Assembly: GCA_903921405.1 (NCBI GenBank)
Contig: CAIXPV010000038.1
Span: 1 to 28,202, forward strand
DNA from: an uncultured Actinomycetes bacterium
Lineage (GTDB): Bacteria; Actinomycetota; Actinomycetes; Nanopelagicales; Nanopelagicaceae
DNA: 28,202 nt
Reading direction: 5' to 3'
The translations under genes were made by a program, and so were the position numbers. Shown here in pieces: positions 1-7,433 of this stretch. The number at the start of each line of letters is the position of its first letter. The first letter of the stretch is position 1. Under the pieces are notes generated by a model. The model made no database searches. It had not been told where the DNA came from and saw only the letters and a list, made by a program, of their open reading frames with translations.

Positions 1-1434
1 ATCCTGGCCGGTTGCTTCACAACCTTTGCCCAGGCATGGAATAACGGCGGCCCCGTTGCAATCTCAATCGGCTGGCCAATTATCTCGCTACTCATTCTTA
101 TTATTGGTTTTTGTATGTCAGAGCTCGCCTCTGCCTATCCGACATCAGGTGGAATTTACTGGTGGGCATCAAAATTGGGTGGACCAAGGGCCGGCTTCTT
201 TACAGGTTGGTTAAACCTTATTGGTCTTGTATCAGTTACCGCATCAGTTGGTTATGGCGCTGCAAGCTTCCTCAATGTAATTCTCGGTGCACAGTGGCCA
301 AGTTATGCAACTGATTTCCTTGGTGGGGACTACATCAAGCAGCAGTTCTTCCTATTTATTGCGATCATCCTTCTTGTAACTTTAATCAATATTTATAGTG
401 GACACCTACTATCTCTCTTTAACAATATCTCCGTATGGTGGCACGTATTTGGCGCATTAATTGTTATCGGTATCTTGTTATTTGTCCCAAATGAGCACCA
501 GACACTTTCGTGGATGTTCACAACAAAGATCAATAGCTCAGGATTTAGCGATAACTCTTACTGGCTATATGTCCTGCCACTTGGTTTCTTGTTGACCCAG
601 TACACAATCACTGGTTTTGATGCATCGGCGCACCTTTCAGAAGAAACTCATGACGCACACATCAATGCGGCAAAGGGAATCTGGAAGTCGATTTTCTACT
701 CAGCAATCGGTGGCTACATCCTTCTTATGGCATTTCTTTTTGCCGCAACCAAGACCGATGTGATTAGCTCATTTGATCCAGCAGTGAACCCATTTGGCGG
801 CGGATCAGTTATTGCCGTTCTCTACACAGCACTTGGCGGCGGTATGGCTTTCAAGTTGGTCATGATTATCACAACTGCCGGTCAGATCTTTTGCGTAACA
901 GCCTGCTTAACATCATGTTCTCGCATGATGTACGCATTCTCCAGAGATGGCGCTGTTCCAGGGGGAAATCTTTGGAAGAAAGTTAATAAGCACCATGTAC
1001 CGTTGAATGCAGTTCTTGCATCATCACTAGGCGGAATCGTGATGACTTTGCCAGCTCTATGGAAGAGCCCAACTGGAGCACCAACTGCTTTCTATGCAGT
1101 TGTTTCAGTCTGTGTTATCTCCCTCTATCTTGCATTCTTGATTCCAATTTATCTGCGTCTTAAGGCTGGCGATTCATTCAAGGCCGGTGCGTGGACTCTT
1201 GGATCTAAGTACAAGTGGATGAACATTGTTGCAGTAGCCGAAATTTCAATTATCTCGATCTACTTCATCTTGCCATTCTCACCAGCAGGAACTCCAGGTA
1301 ATAAAGACTTTACGTGGACTGCAGTTAACTATGCACCAATTATTACTGGTGGTGCGTTGCTTATTCTTATGGCTTGGTGGCAATTATCTGCCAAGAAATG
1401 GTTCACCGGACCACGTAGCAATATCAACTCATAA
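1..1434 (+). CDS. APC-superfamily amino acid/amine permease (5' end outside window)
   Basis: The frame is open from base 1, so the N-terminus (probably a few dozen residues) lies outside the window; 477 residues are visible. This is an integral inner-membrane protein with many hydrophobic segments separated by short loops, as in the 12-TM APC fold. The segment SELASAYPTSGGIYWW just after the second visible hydrophobic stretch is a hallmark of the amino acid/choline (GABA permease-like) branch of APC transporters. It would import an amino acid or amine by secondary transport; the substrate cannot be read from the sequence. The next gene on the strand is a gamma-glutamyl-amine ligase, which makes an amine or polyamine plausible, but an intrinsic terminator separates the two, so they are probably not one transcript. 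Family call secure, substrate unknown. Confidence 0.88.
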   Translation: MLAGCFTTFAQAWNNGGPVAISIGWPIISLLILIIGFCMSELASAYPTSGGIYWWASKLGGPRAGFFTGWLNLIGLVSVTASVGYGAASFLNVILGAQWPSYATDFLGGDYIKQQFFLFIAIILLVTLINIYSGHLLSLFNNISVWWHVFGALIVIGILLFVPNEHQTLSWMFTTKINSSGFSDNSYWLYVLPLGFLLTQYTITGFDASAHLSEETHDAHINAAKGIWKSIFYSAIGGYILLMAFLFAATKTDVISSFDPAVNPFGGGSVIAVLYTALGGGMAFKLVMIITTAGQIFCVTACLTSCSRMMYAFSRDGAVPGGNLWKKVNKHHVPLNAVLASSLGGIVMTLPALWKSPTGAPTAFYAVVSVCVISLYLAFLIPIYLRLKAGDSFKAGAWTLGSKYKWMNIVAVAEISIISIYFILPFSPAGTPGNKDFTWTAVNYAPIITGGALLILMAWWQLSAKKWFTGPRSNINS

Positions 1435-1450
1435 AAGAGAACTAACACTG

Positions 1451-1489
1451 AAAAACCCTCACGGCGTAAGCTGTGGGGGTTTTTCTTTG
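1451..1489 (+). terminator. Intrinsic terminator after the permease
   Basis: The arm at 1451-1462 (AAAAACCCTCAC) pairs with 1473-1484 (GTGGGGGTTTTT) over 12 bp with one T:G pair. A further three pairs close on a GTAA tetraloop at 1466-1469. The downstream arm runs into a T-rich tract. It lies 17 nt after the permease stop and before the ligase gene, so it should separate the two transcripts. As the A-tract and T-tract are symmetrical it could also act on the other strand. Confidence 0.85.
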
Positions 1490-1512
1490 TAGATTTTTTA
1501 TGTCCGAATGGA

Positions 1513-1518
1513 TAGCAT
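1513..1518 (+). promoter_or_regulatory. -10 element of a probable leaderless promoter for the ligase gene
   Basis: The hexamer TAGCAT lies exactly 6 nt before the ATG at 1525, the distance expected if transcription starts at the A of the start codon. No Shine-Dalgarno sequence is present between the upstream terminator and the ATG. No good -35 hexamer is visible, which is common in actinobacterial promoters. The same arrangement recurs at five other genes in this window. Confidence 0.5.
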
Positions 1519-1524
1519 CACCTT

Positions 1525-2883
1525 ATGAAATCAATGTCGATTGAAGCCCTAAGAGCCGGAGTCCAAGACGGAAGTATTGATACCGTCGTAGTCGCGATGA
1601 CAGATATGCAAGGCCGACTGACTGGCAAGCGCATACATGGACAGTTCTTCCTCGATGAGGTTCTCAAGCACGGCACCGAAGGATGTAACTATTTACTTGC
1701 CGTGGATGTAGATATGAACACAGTGGCTGGGTATGAAATGTCTTCGTGGGAGCGTGGTTATAGCGACTTTGCGATGGTGCCCGATATGAGCACGCTGCGC
1801 TTGATCGATTGGCAACCGGGAGCAGTTATGGTCTTGGCCGATGTTCAGTGGCTCGATCACACCGATGTCGTTGCATCTCCCCGCCAAATTCTGCGCAAGC
1901 AAGTGAAGGCACTCAATGATGCTGGCATGGAGGCCATGTGCGGAACTGAGCTTGAGTTTGTCGTTTTTAAAGATACGTATGAAGAGGCCTGGGATAAGGG
2001 CTACAAGAATCTGATTCCAGTGAATCAATACAACGTCGATTATTCAATTTTAGGTGGTTCACGTATCGAACCGCTCTTGCGCCGAATCCGGTTATCTATG
2101 GCCAATGCAGGTATGACCGTTGAATCGGTCAAGGGTGAATGTAACTTTGGTCAGCATGAGATTGCATTCAAATACTCAGATGCACTTTCTAACTGCGACA
2201 ACCATGTTATTTACAAGAATGGTGCTAAAGAGATTGCATCACAAGATGGATATGCACTTACCTTCATGGCTAAGCCTAATGAGAAGGAAGGCAACTCTTC
2301 ACACATTCACTTATCCTTCCGTGGTTTAGATGGATCAATGGTGATGGCCGATGAGAATGATAAAGAGCAAGGAATGAGCGACTTGGGCCGCCAATTTATC
2401 GCTGGCCAGATCGCACACTTGCGCGAGCTTGCACTCTTATTTGCACCTAATATCAACTCGTACAAGCGATACGTTCCAGGCTCTTTTGCCCCTACTGCCA
2501 TTCGTTGGGGCCGCGATAATCGCACCTGCGCACTGCGCCTTGTAGGTCATGGTCCTTCGCTGCGTCTTGAAAACCGAGTCGCTGGTGGAGATGTCAATCC
2601 ATATCTTGCAGTCTCAGGAATCATTGCTGCCGGTCTAGATGGAATCAAAAATAAAATGGTTTTAGAGCCAGCCTTTGAAGGTAACGCGTATGCATCCGAC
2701 TCTGCACGTATTCCATCATCGATGCCAGAGGCGTTAGAGCTGTGGGAAAACAGTGCTTGGGTCAAGGAAGTTTTTGGCGCAGAGGTTCAAGCCCACTATG
2801 CCAATATGGCTAAGGTTGAGATCGCCGCATATGGCAAAGCAATTACCGACTGGGAACTATTTAGAAACTTCGAAAGGTTTTAA
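1525..2883 (+). CDS. Glutamine synthetase-like gamma-glutamyl-amine ligase
   Basis: A 452-residue protein with the full glutamine synthetase fold. The beta-grasp segment MTDMQGRLTGKRI is at about 25-37, acidic metal ligands at E142/E144 and E205/E212, the KPNEKEGNSSHIHLSF signature with H260 and H262 at about 250-265, the ATP/glutamate region with R333 (NRT) and LENR at about 349-351. The NLY motif carrying the adenylylation tyrosine of GlnA is absent. Shorter N-terminus, lack of that motif and the neighbouring aldehyde dehydrogenase point to the PuuA/GlnA3/GlnA4-type group, which ligates glutamate to polyamines or ethanolamine using ATP, rather than to the housekeeping ammonia-assimilating enzyme. 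The exact amine is unknown. The ATG at 1525 lacks a Shine-Dalgarno and probably begins a leaderless mRNA. The dehydrogenase starts 6 nt after its stop. Confidence 0.85.
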   Translation: MKSMSIEALRAGVQDGSIDTVVVAMTDMQGRLTGKRIHGQFFLDEVLKHGTEGCNYLLAVDVDMNTVAGYEMSSWERGYSDFAMVPDMSTLRLIDWQPGAVMVLADVQWLDHTDVVASPRQILRKQVKALNDAGMEAMCGTELEFVVFKDTYEEAWDKGYKNLIPVNQYNVDYSILGGSRIEPLLRRIRLSMANAGMTVESVKGECNFGQHEIAFKYSDALSNCDNHVIYKNGAKEIASQDGYALTFMAKPNEKEGNSSHIHLSFRGLDGSMVMADENDKEQGMSDLGRQFIAGQIAHLRELALLFAPNINSYKRYVPGSFAPTAIRWGRDNRTCALRLVGHGPSLRLENRVAGGDVNPYLAVSGIIAAGLDGIKNKMVLEPAFEGNAYASDSARIPSSMPEALELWENSAWVKEVFGAEVQAHYANMAKVEIAAYGKAITDWELFRNFERF

Positions 2884-2889
2884 ATCAAC

Positions 2890-4248
2890 GTGTCAACTTC
2901 ATATGATGTAATCAACCCTACCAATGAGACGATTGTAAAGAATGTCCCGCACTTAGATATTGCGGCGACCGATGATGTAATCGCCACAGCTGCAAAGGCA
3001 TTTACTACATGGCGCACAATTGCACCTGGTGAGCGTGCACGGTTGCTGCGCAGTTTTTCTCAAGTTGTCACTGATCACCGTGAGGAGCTAGCGCTTCTAG
3101 AAATCACTAACTCTGGACACACGCGCGGCAACGCACTGTGGGAGGCCGATAACGTAGCTAATACCTTGATGTATTACGCCGCAGCACCTGAGCGTTTATT
3201 TGGCCGCCAAATTCCAGTTCCAGGTGGAGTAGATATAACTTTCAAGGAGCCACTTGGGGTTATTGGAATAATCGTTCCATGGAATTTTCCAATGCCGATC
3301 GCAGCATGGGGTTTTGCTCCGGCACTGGCTGCAGGAAACACGGTTGTTTTAAAACCTGCTGAGTACACCCCGCTCACTGCCATTCGCTTGGGCGAACTAG
3401 CGTTACTAGCTGGAATTCCAGAGGGTGTCTTTAATGTGTTGCCTGGTAAAGGAAGCATCGTTGGAAATCGTTTTGTTACTCATCCCCTGGTTCGCAAAGT
3501 CGTCTTTACTGGCTCTACATCAGTTGGAAAACAGATCATGGTGGGATGCGCCGATCAAGTTAAACGCTTAACGTTGGAGTTAGGTGGCAAGAGTTCTAAC
3601 ATCATCTTCGCCGATGCCGATATTGCAAAAGCTGCAGCTGGAGCACCCGGAGCAGTCTTTGATAATGCGGGCCAAGACTGCTGCGCCAGATCGCGCATCT
3701 TGATACAAAAATCAGCCTTCGATACTTTTATGGAGCACTTTGAAGTAGCGGTAAAGAAATTCCGTGTCGAAGATCCCAATCTTGCTACTGCGGATATGGG
3801 ACCACTGATTTCAAAGAAGCAGTTTGATGTTGTTGAATCTTTCTTAGATGAACCAATCGCATTTCAAGGTAGCGCACCTACAGGCCCTGGTTATTGGATG
3901 CCACCTACGGTGCTGCTTCCAAAAAATACACAGTCTCGCTCATGGCGTGAAGAGATCTTTGGGCCAGTGGTTTCGGTGATGACATTTGAGGATGAGGCCG
4001 AAGCTATTGAGATGGCTAATGACAGCGAGTATGGCCTATCAGGTTCAATTTGGACTCGTGATATCGGACGTGCACTGCGTGTATCGCGCGGAGTTGATAC
4101 TGGCGCGCTCTCAGTAAATTCGAACTCTTCTGTGCGTTTCTGGACACCATTTGGTGGTTTTAAACAATCAGGCCTCGGACGTGAACTTGGTCCTGATGCA
4201 CTGGATTCATTTACTGAAGTAAAAAATGTCTTTATCTCTAACGATTAG
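2890..4248 (+). CDS. NAD(P)-dependent aldehyde dehydrogenase
   Basis: A 452-residue cytosolic member of the aldehyde dehydrogenase superfamily, a little shorter than the usual 475-500. It shows PWNFP with the oxyanion asparagine N132, cofactor-binding LKPAE (K155), FTGSTSVGK at about 206-214, general base E230 in LELGGKS, catalytic C264 in GQDCC, EIFGPV, and the C-terminal FGGFKQSGLGRELG. It oxidises an aldehyde to an acid. Position 6 nt behind the gamma-glutamyl ligase suggests a gamma-glutamyl-aminoaldehyde or aminobutyraldehyde substrate, as for PuuC. The start is GTG, chosen because it directly follows the ligase stop and gives the typical N-terminus ending in DVINPTNE; a weak AAAGG lies at 2873-2877. 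Its TAG stop overlaps the stop of the convergent amidotransferase gene. Confidence 0.88.
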   Translation: MSTSYDVINPTNETIVKNVPHLDIAATDDVIATAAKAFTTWRTIAPGERARLLRSFSQVVTDHREELALLEITNSGHTRGNALWEADNVANTLMYYAAAPERLFGRQIPVPGGVDITFKEPLGVIGIIVPWNFPMPIAAWGFAPALAAGNTVVLKPAEYTPLTAIRLGELALLAGIPEGVFNVLPGKGSIVGNRFVTHPLVRKVVFTGSTSVGKQIMVGCADQVKRLTLELGGKSSNIIFADADIAKAAAGAPGAVFDNAGQDCCARSRILIQKSAFDTFMEHFEVAVKKFRVEDPNLATADMGPLISKKQFDVVESFLDEPIAFQGSAPTGPGYWMPPTVLLPKNTQSRSWREEIFGPVVSVMTFEDEAEAIEMANDSEYGLSGSIWTRDIGRALRVSRGVDTGALSVNSNSSVRFWTPFGGFKQSGLGRELGPDALDSFTEVKNVFISND

Positions 4249-4973
4249 ATCATTGTAACTGGCGCAGTTGCGATGCGGTCAAGAAATTGATCTACTAAAT
4301 CGTAACCGCGCTGATTACTTTCTGGCTCAAGGGCTCTAGTTTGTTCGCGTAAATCATCAATAACAACACCCTCTGACTCAACTTCTGCGCAGCCACCCTC
4401 CATCGCTAGCCACAGATCTAGAACATGCAGATCTATTTCTGGGTGAAACTGCAGACCCAACGTTCGTCCATATACAAATGCCTGCGGGCACAAATCATTG
4501 CTTGCGATTTCAGTGGCACCTGGTGGGATAGTAAAACGATCCCAGTGGTACTGAAACCATGGACCGTTTGGAATTAAATCTTTATCGTTTGAATCGATTT
4601 CATACCAGCCAAGCTCAGCGCGAGGTGAGCGCGAGACAGTGCCACCTAATACCCGCGACATCACTTGTCCCCCAAAACAGATTCCTAAAATTGGAATACC
4701 AGCGTTGTGGACTTCGCGAAGTTTCTCTATCTCAGGCAGTAACCAGTTACCAATACCTTCATCATCATATGCTGCAAAGGGTGCACCCATCACTACAACG
4801 ACATCAAAGCTCATAAGGTCGGGCCAGACCGGTGACACATTGGGGGTTCTAGCATTTTCTTCGTTGACGATTACAAAGCGTGTAATCTTAAAACCGCGGC
4901 GCTGAAACTGAAGCCAGATTGGTCCACCTTCACTGACATGGTCATGCTCGATGAAAATGACGCGCTTACTCAT
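4245..4973 (-). CDS. Class I glutamine amidotransferase-type hydrolase
   Basis: A 242-residue stand-alone GATase-1 domain of the GMP-synthase-like type. The nucleophile elbow GICFGGQ carries C99, and LQFHPE supplies H177 and E179, so the Cys-His-Glu triad is complete. A VVVMGAP segment at about 59-65 fits the oxyanion strand. No synthetase domain is attached. Such proteins hydrolyse glutamine or a gamma-glutamyl amide; here a role in releasing glutamate from a gamma-glutamylated product is inferred, because it ends tail-to-tail with the ligase-dehydrogenase pair. It differs from the PuuD sequence type, so the pathway role is uncertain. It lies 9 nt after the desaturase gene, but TAAAAT 6 nt before its ATG, overlapping the desaturase stop, may give it its own leaderless promoter. 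Confidence 0.8.
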   Translation of the reverse strand: MSKRVIFIEHDHVSEGGPIWLQFQRRGFKITRFVIVNEENARTPNVSPVWPDLMSFDVVVVMGAPFAAYDDEGIGNWLLPEIEKLREVHNAGIPILGICFGGQVMSRVLGGTVSRSPRAELGWYEIDSNDKDLIPNGPWFQYHWDRFTIPPGATEIASNDLCPQAFVYGRTLGLQFHPEIDLHVLDLWLAMEGGCAEVESEGVVIDDLREQTRALEPESNQRGYDLVDQFLDRIATAPVTMI

Positions 4974-4979
4974 ATCGAA

Positions 4980-4985
4980 ATTTTA
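4980..4985 (-). promoter_or_regulatory. -10-like TAAAAT, possible leaderless promoter of the amidotransferase gene
   Basis: Read on the minus strand, TAAAAT ends exactly 6 nt before the ATG at 4973. Its first three bases are the TAA stop codon of the desaturase gene. There is no Shine-Dalgarno in the 9-nt gap. The amidotransferase may therefore be transcribed independently of the upstream gene as well as by read-through. Confidence 0.4.
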
Positions 4986-5951
4986 CTTGATAATCCGCAA
5001 AGGCTCTTGTCCGCGTGCAATAAGACGCTCAAAATACACTTCGCGTTTTTCATTAAATCGATTGGATTCAACCGTCGTCTTAGCCAGGAAATCTGCTAAC
5101 TCTGCCCGTGCAGCAAGTCCATCGCCACTTAAATCGGTGCGCTCAAAGACATTCCATGCTCGAAGTACAGGTGCGACAACTTCCTCTAAGTGCTGTTGCA
5201 TGTCATAGATTCCAGCAAGAGCGATTTGAACAGCTTTGCGACTAAAGCCAGGCATATTGGCACCCGGCATATCAAAGTTAGTAACCACATCGGTGATTGC
5301 ACGCATTGCAGCATTTGGCTCCATATCAAGGGCTGCGCCAAGAGTGTTGCGATAGAACAGCATGTGCAGATTTTCATCCAATGAAACACGTTGCATCATG
5401 CTTTCAGCTATTGGGTCATCGGAAATCTTGCCGGTATTGCGATGTGAAATGCGTGTTGCAAGCTCTTGAAAAGATACGTAAGCAATGGTGTGCAACATGT
5501 CATTGACATACGGGGTTTGATAACCAAGTGACATATGTGCCATGCGTAAATCTTCTAGTTCGTAGGGATCAACCCCACGTGTTGCCATGAGGTAATCACG
5601 AATCACAATGCTGTGGCGGGCCTCTTCTGCCGTCCAGCGCTCAATCCATGTACCCCAAGCGCCATCGCGGCCCATCGAGAGCGCAATTTCAGTGTGATAA
5701 CTGGGCAAGTTGTCTTCGGTAAGAAGATTCAGGATAAGTGAATCTTGGGCAACTGGAGTAAGTCGTGAATCTTTTGCCTCCCACGCATCACCATTGAGCG
5801 GGCCGGCATAGTCGCGACCTTCTGACCATGGCACATACTCATGCGGATACCAGTTTTTTTGAACACTTAAATGTCTCTCGAGTTCCACAGCAACAACTGG
5901 TTCAAGGTCTCGAATTAGTCGGGCTTGAATCGCTGCCGCATCACTTGTCAT
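4983..5951 (-). CDS. Acyl-ACP desaturase-like diiron protein (DesA/FA_desaturase_2 family)
   Basis: A 322-residue soluble, all-helical ferritin-like protein. The six expected diiron ligands can be assigned: E79 (LLTED), E110 and H113 (EEARH), E163 (FQELAT), E193 and H196 (DENLH). This spacing matches plant stearoyl-ACP desaturase and mycobacterial DesA1/DesA2, which introduce a double bond into an acyl chain carried on acyl carrier protein using O2 and reduced ferredoxin. No hydrophobic membrane segments are present, unlike membrane desaturases. It lies 38 nt downstream of trmD, where actinobacteria commonly have rplS. TAGCGT 7 nt before the ATG suggests its own leaderless promoter. Family assignment firm; substrate and double-bond position unknown. 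Confidence 0.85.
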   Translation of the reverse strand: MTSDAAAIQARLIRDLEPVVAVELERHLSVQKNWYPHEYVPWSEGRDYAGPLNGDAWEAKDSRLTPVAQDSLILNLLTEDNLPSYHTEIALSMGRDGAWGTWIERWTAEEARHSIVIRDYLMATRGVDPYELEDLRMAHMSLGYQTPYVNDMLHTIAYVSFQELATRISHRNTGKISDDPIAESMMQRVSLDENLHMLFYRNTLGAALDMEPNAAMRAITDVVTNFDMPGANMPGFSRKAVQIALAGIYDMQQHLEEVVAPVLRAWNVFERTDLSGDGLAARAELADFLAKTTVESNRFNEKREVYFERLIARGQEPLRIIK

Positions 5952-5958
5952 GGGGCTA

Positions 5959-5964
5959 ACGCTA
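5959..5964 (-). promoter_or_regulatory. -10-like TAGCGT, probable leaderless promoter of the desaturase gene
   Basis: On the minus strand TAGCGT is followed by 7 nt and then the ATG at 5951. No Shine-Dalgarno precedes the ATG. The same hexamer with the same 7-nt spacing precedes coaD. A perfect 10-nt palindrome, ACTCGCGAGT at 5981-5990, lies about 16 nt upstream, over the usual -35 position. Confidence 0.5.
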
Positions 5965-5989
5965 CGGCAGAAGGTGCATTACTCGCGAG

Positions 5990-6673
5990 TTAGAAATTCT
6001 TGGTGGCGCGTTCTTTGGCTGCTGCTGCCCGCCATTTGGCGATTTCTGCATGATTGCCACTTAATAAAATCTCTGGCACTGCAATATCGCGCCATAGTGC
6101 AGGTTTTGTAAAGTTTGGATATTCAAGATATCCATCTTCATTATGCGACTCTTCGGCCAATGACTCTGGATTACCAAGTACTCCAGGAAGTAATCGTGTG
6201 ATCGCTTCTATCATGACAAGAGATGCAACTTCTCCCCCGCCTAATACGTAATCACCGATTGACACTTCATGGACTCTAATATTTCGTGAGGCATAGGGCT
6301 CGGAGCTGTAATGCTGACGCACCCGATCATCAATACCTTCGTATCGCCCACATGCAAAAACAATATGTGCCGCCTTCGAAAACTCTTGCGCCATTGGCTG
6401 ATCAAAACGTTTTCCTGCAGGCGTTAAAACTATTAAATCTGTGTCATCGACCATCAATGGATCAAGGGCTTGGCCCCAGACTTCTGGCAACATCACCATG
6501 CCTGCACCACCACCATATGGGGTGTCATCTACTGCGTGGTGATTATTTGTGGCAAAGCTTCGCAAATCATGAACAACAAAGCTTAAAATTCCAGCGTCTT
6601 GAGCTTTACCCAGAAGCGACAACGAAACAGGTGAAAAATAATCTGGAAATATTGTTACTGCCTCTATTTTCAT
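5990..6673 (-). CDS. trmD: tRNA (guanine-37-N1)-methyltransferase TrmD
   Basis: A 227-residue SPOUT-class methyltransferase that uses SAM to methylate G37 next to the anticodon, preventing +1 frameshifts. It has the N-terminal ferredoxin-like start MKIEAVTIFPDYF, PYGGGAGMVM at about 53-62, the trefoil-knot cofactor loops GRYEGIDDRV and SIGDYVLGGGE, and the C-terminal helical domain (LLSGNHAEIAKWR). Its length matches the family. The ATG overlaps the end of rimM by 4 nt (ATGA), with GGAG about 7 nt upstream inside rimM, so it is translationally coupled. It is the last gene of the rpsP-khpA-rimM-trmD cluster; the rplS gene that often follows is not here. Confidence 0.95.
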   Translation of the reverse strand: MKIEAVTIFPDYFSPVSLSLLGKAQDAGILSFVVHDLRSFATNNHHAVDDTPYGGGAGMVMLPEVWGQALDPLMVDDTDLIVLTPAGKRFDQPMAQEFSKAAHIVFACGRYEGIDDRVRQHYSSEPYASRNIRVHEVSIGDYVLGGGEVASLVMIEAITRLLPGVLGNPESLAEESHNEDGYLEYPNFTKPALWRDIAVPEILLSGNHAEIAKWRAAAAKERATKNF

Positions 6674-7173
6674 GCAATGACTCCACTCATGTCCGGTGGA
6701 ATAACAACTATACGTCGCGCCGTTACATCGACCATCGGTACAAGCTGGTGCACAAATGGAATGAGTGTCTCGCCCGTAGCGGTTTTAATTGCTAACAAAT
6801 CCTGTCCAGGAAGATTAATAACATCGGTTACTTCACCGAAAACCTCACCATTTTCAAGCAGTGCTGAACAACCAATCAACTGAAGGACGTGATAATCATC
6901 CTCGTCCTCACGGTCCTCATTAATATCTACATCGGCATAGAGAAGAACATTGCGAAGTTTTTCAATCTGATTTCTATCCGTATAGCCCGCAAAGCCAAGC
7001 AGTAAAATGCCATTGTGAACACGTCCGGACGTGATAGTTAACTGACCATGGTCATCGGTTTGTAACGCTGCACCTACAGCAAACCGGCGATCTGGTTCAT
7101 CACTGCGAACCTCAATGGTTGCCTCACCTAAAATGCCATGAGCGCGACCAATCCGCCCTACGAGTAAACGCAT
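6670..7173 (-). CDS. rimM: 16S rRNA processing factor RimM
   Basis: A 167-residue protein with the N-terminal RimM beta-barrel (MRLLVGRIGRAHGILGEATIEV) and the C-terminal PRC-barrel (VTDVINLPGQDLLAIKT, then LIPFVHQLVPMVDV). It assists maturation of the 30S head by binding ribosomal protein S19. A strongly acidic stretch (DINEDREDEDD) links the two domains. It sits 18 nt after khpA and overlaps trmD by 4 nt. No Shine-Dalgarno is apparent before its ATG; the spacer contains a small inverted repeat around the khpA stop, so translation may depend on coupling with khpA. Confidence 0.93.
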   Translation of the reverse strand: MRLLVGRIGRAHGILGEATIEVRSDEPDRRFAVGAALQTDDHGQLTITSGRVHNGILLLGFAGYTDRNQIEKLRNVLLYADVDINEDREDEDDYHVLQLIGCSALLENGEVFGEVTDVINLPGQDLLAIKTATGETLIPFVHQLVPMVDVTARRIVVIPPDMSGVIA

Positions 7174-7186
7174 GGCTAATTGATCA

Positions 7187-7199
7187 CTAACTTAGTTAG
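7187..7199. repeat. Short inverted repeat enclosing the khpA stop codon
   Basis: CTAAC at 7187-7191 and GTTAG at 7195-7199 can pair around a 3-nt loop that is exactly the khpA stop codon (TAA on the minus strand). The stem is only 5 bp, so it may be incidental, but it sits between khpA and the Shine-Dalgarno-less rimM start. Confidence 0.25.
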
Positions 7200-7431
7200 G
7201 TTCGTCAGTCTCAACAAGATCGACACGAACAGTGCGACCTGCGAGCGCGCTAACAACAGTGCGCAGAGCTTTAGCAGTACGGCCATTGCGGCCAATTACT
7301 TTGCCAATATCTTCTGGATTAACTCGAACCTCAAGAGTTGTGCCTCGGCGATGTGTTTTTTCGCTGACTACAACATCATCGGGATTATCGACGATTCCCT
7401 TTACTAGGTGTTCGAGCGCTTCATCCATCAT
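7192..7431 (-). CDS. khpA: KH-domain RNA-binding protein KhpA
   Basis: A 79-residue single KH-domain protein. The nucleic-acid-binding GxxG loop is GRNG at residues 47-50, inside GKVIGRNGRTAKALR. Length and position between rpsP and rimM are those of KhpA/YlqC, a small RNA chaperone that in other Gram-positives pairs with KhpB/Jag and influences cell elongation and division. The start has two consecutive ATGs (7431 and 7428); the first is 2 nt after the rpsP stop, and no clear Shine-Dalgarno distinguishes them. Translational coupling to rpsP is likely. Confidence 0.9.
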   Translation of the reverse strand: MMDEALEHLVKGIVDNPDDVVVSEKTHRRGTTLEVRVNPEDIGKVIGRNGRTAKALRTVVSALAGRTVRVDLVETDEPN

Positions 7432-7433
7432 GA

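Noticed and set aside
1525..2883. Housekeeping glutamine synthetase GlnA
   Set aside because: The adenylylation-site motif of GlnA is absent, the N-terminal pattern is that of gamma-glutamyl-amine ligases, and the gene is paired with an aldehyde dehydrogenase.
6286..6795. A 169-codon open frame on the + strand
   Set aside because: It lies antisense to trmD and rimM, whose protein families are unmistakable. The translation resembles no family I know and has no start context.
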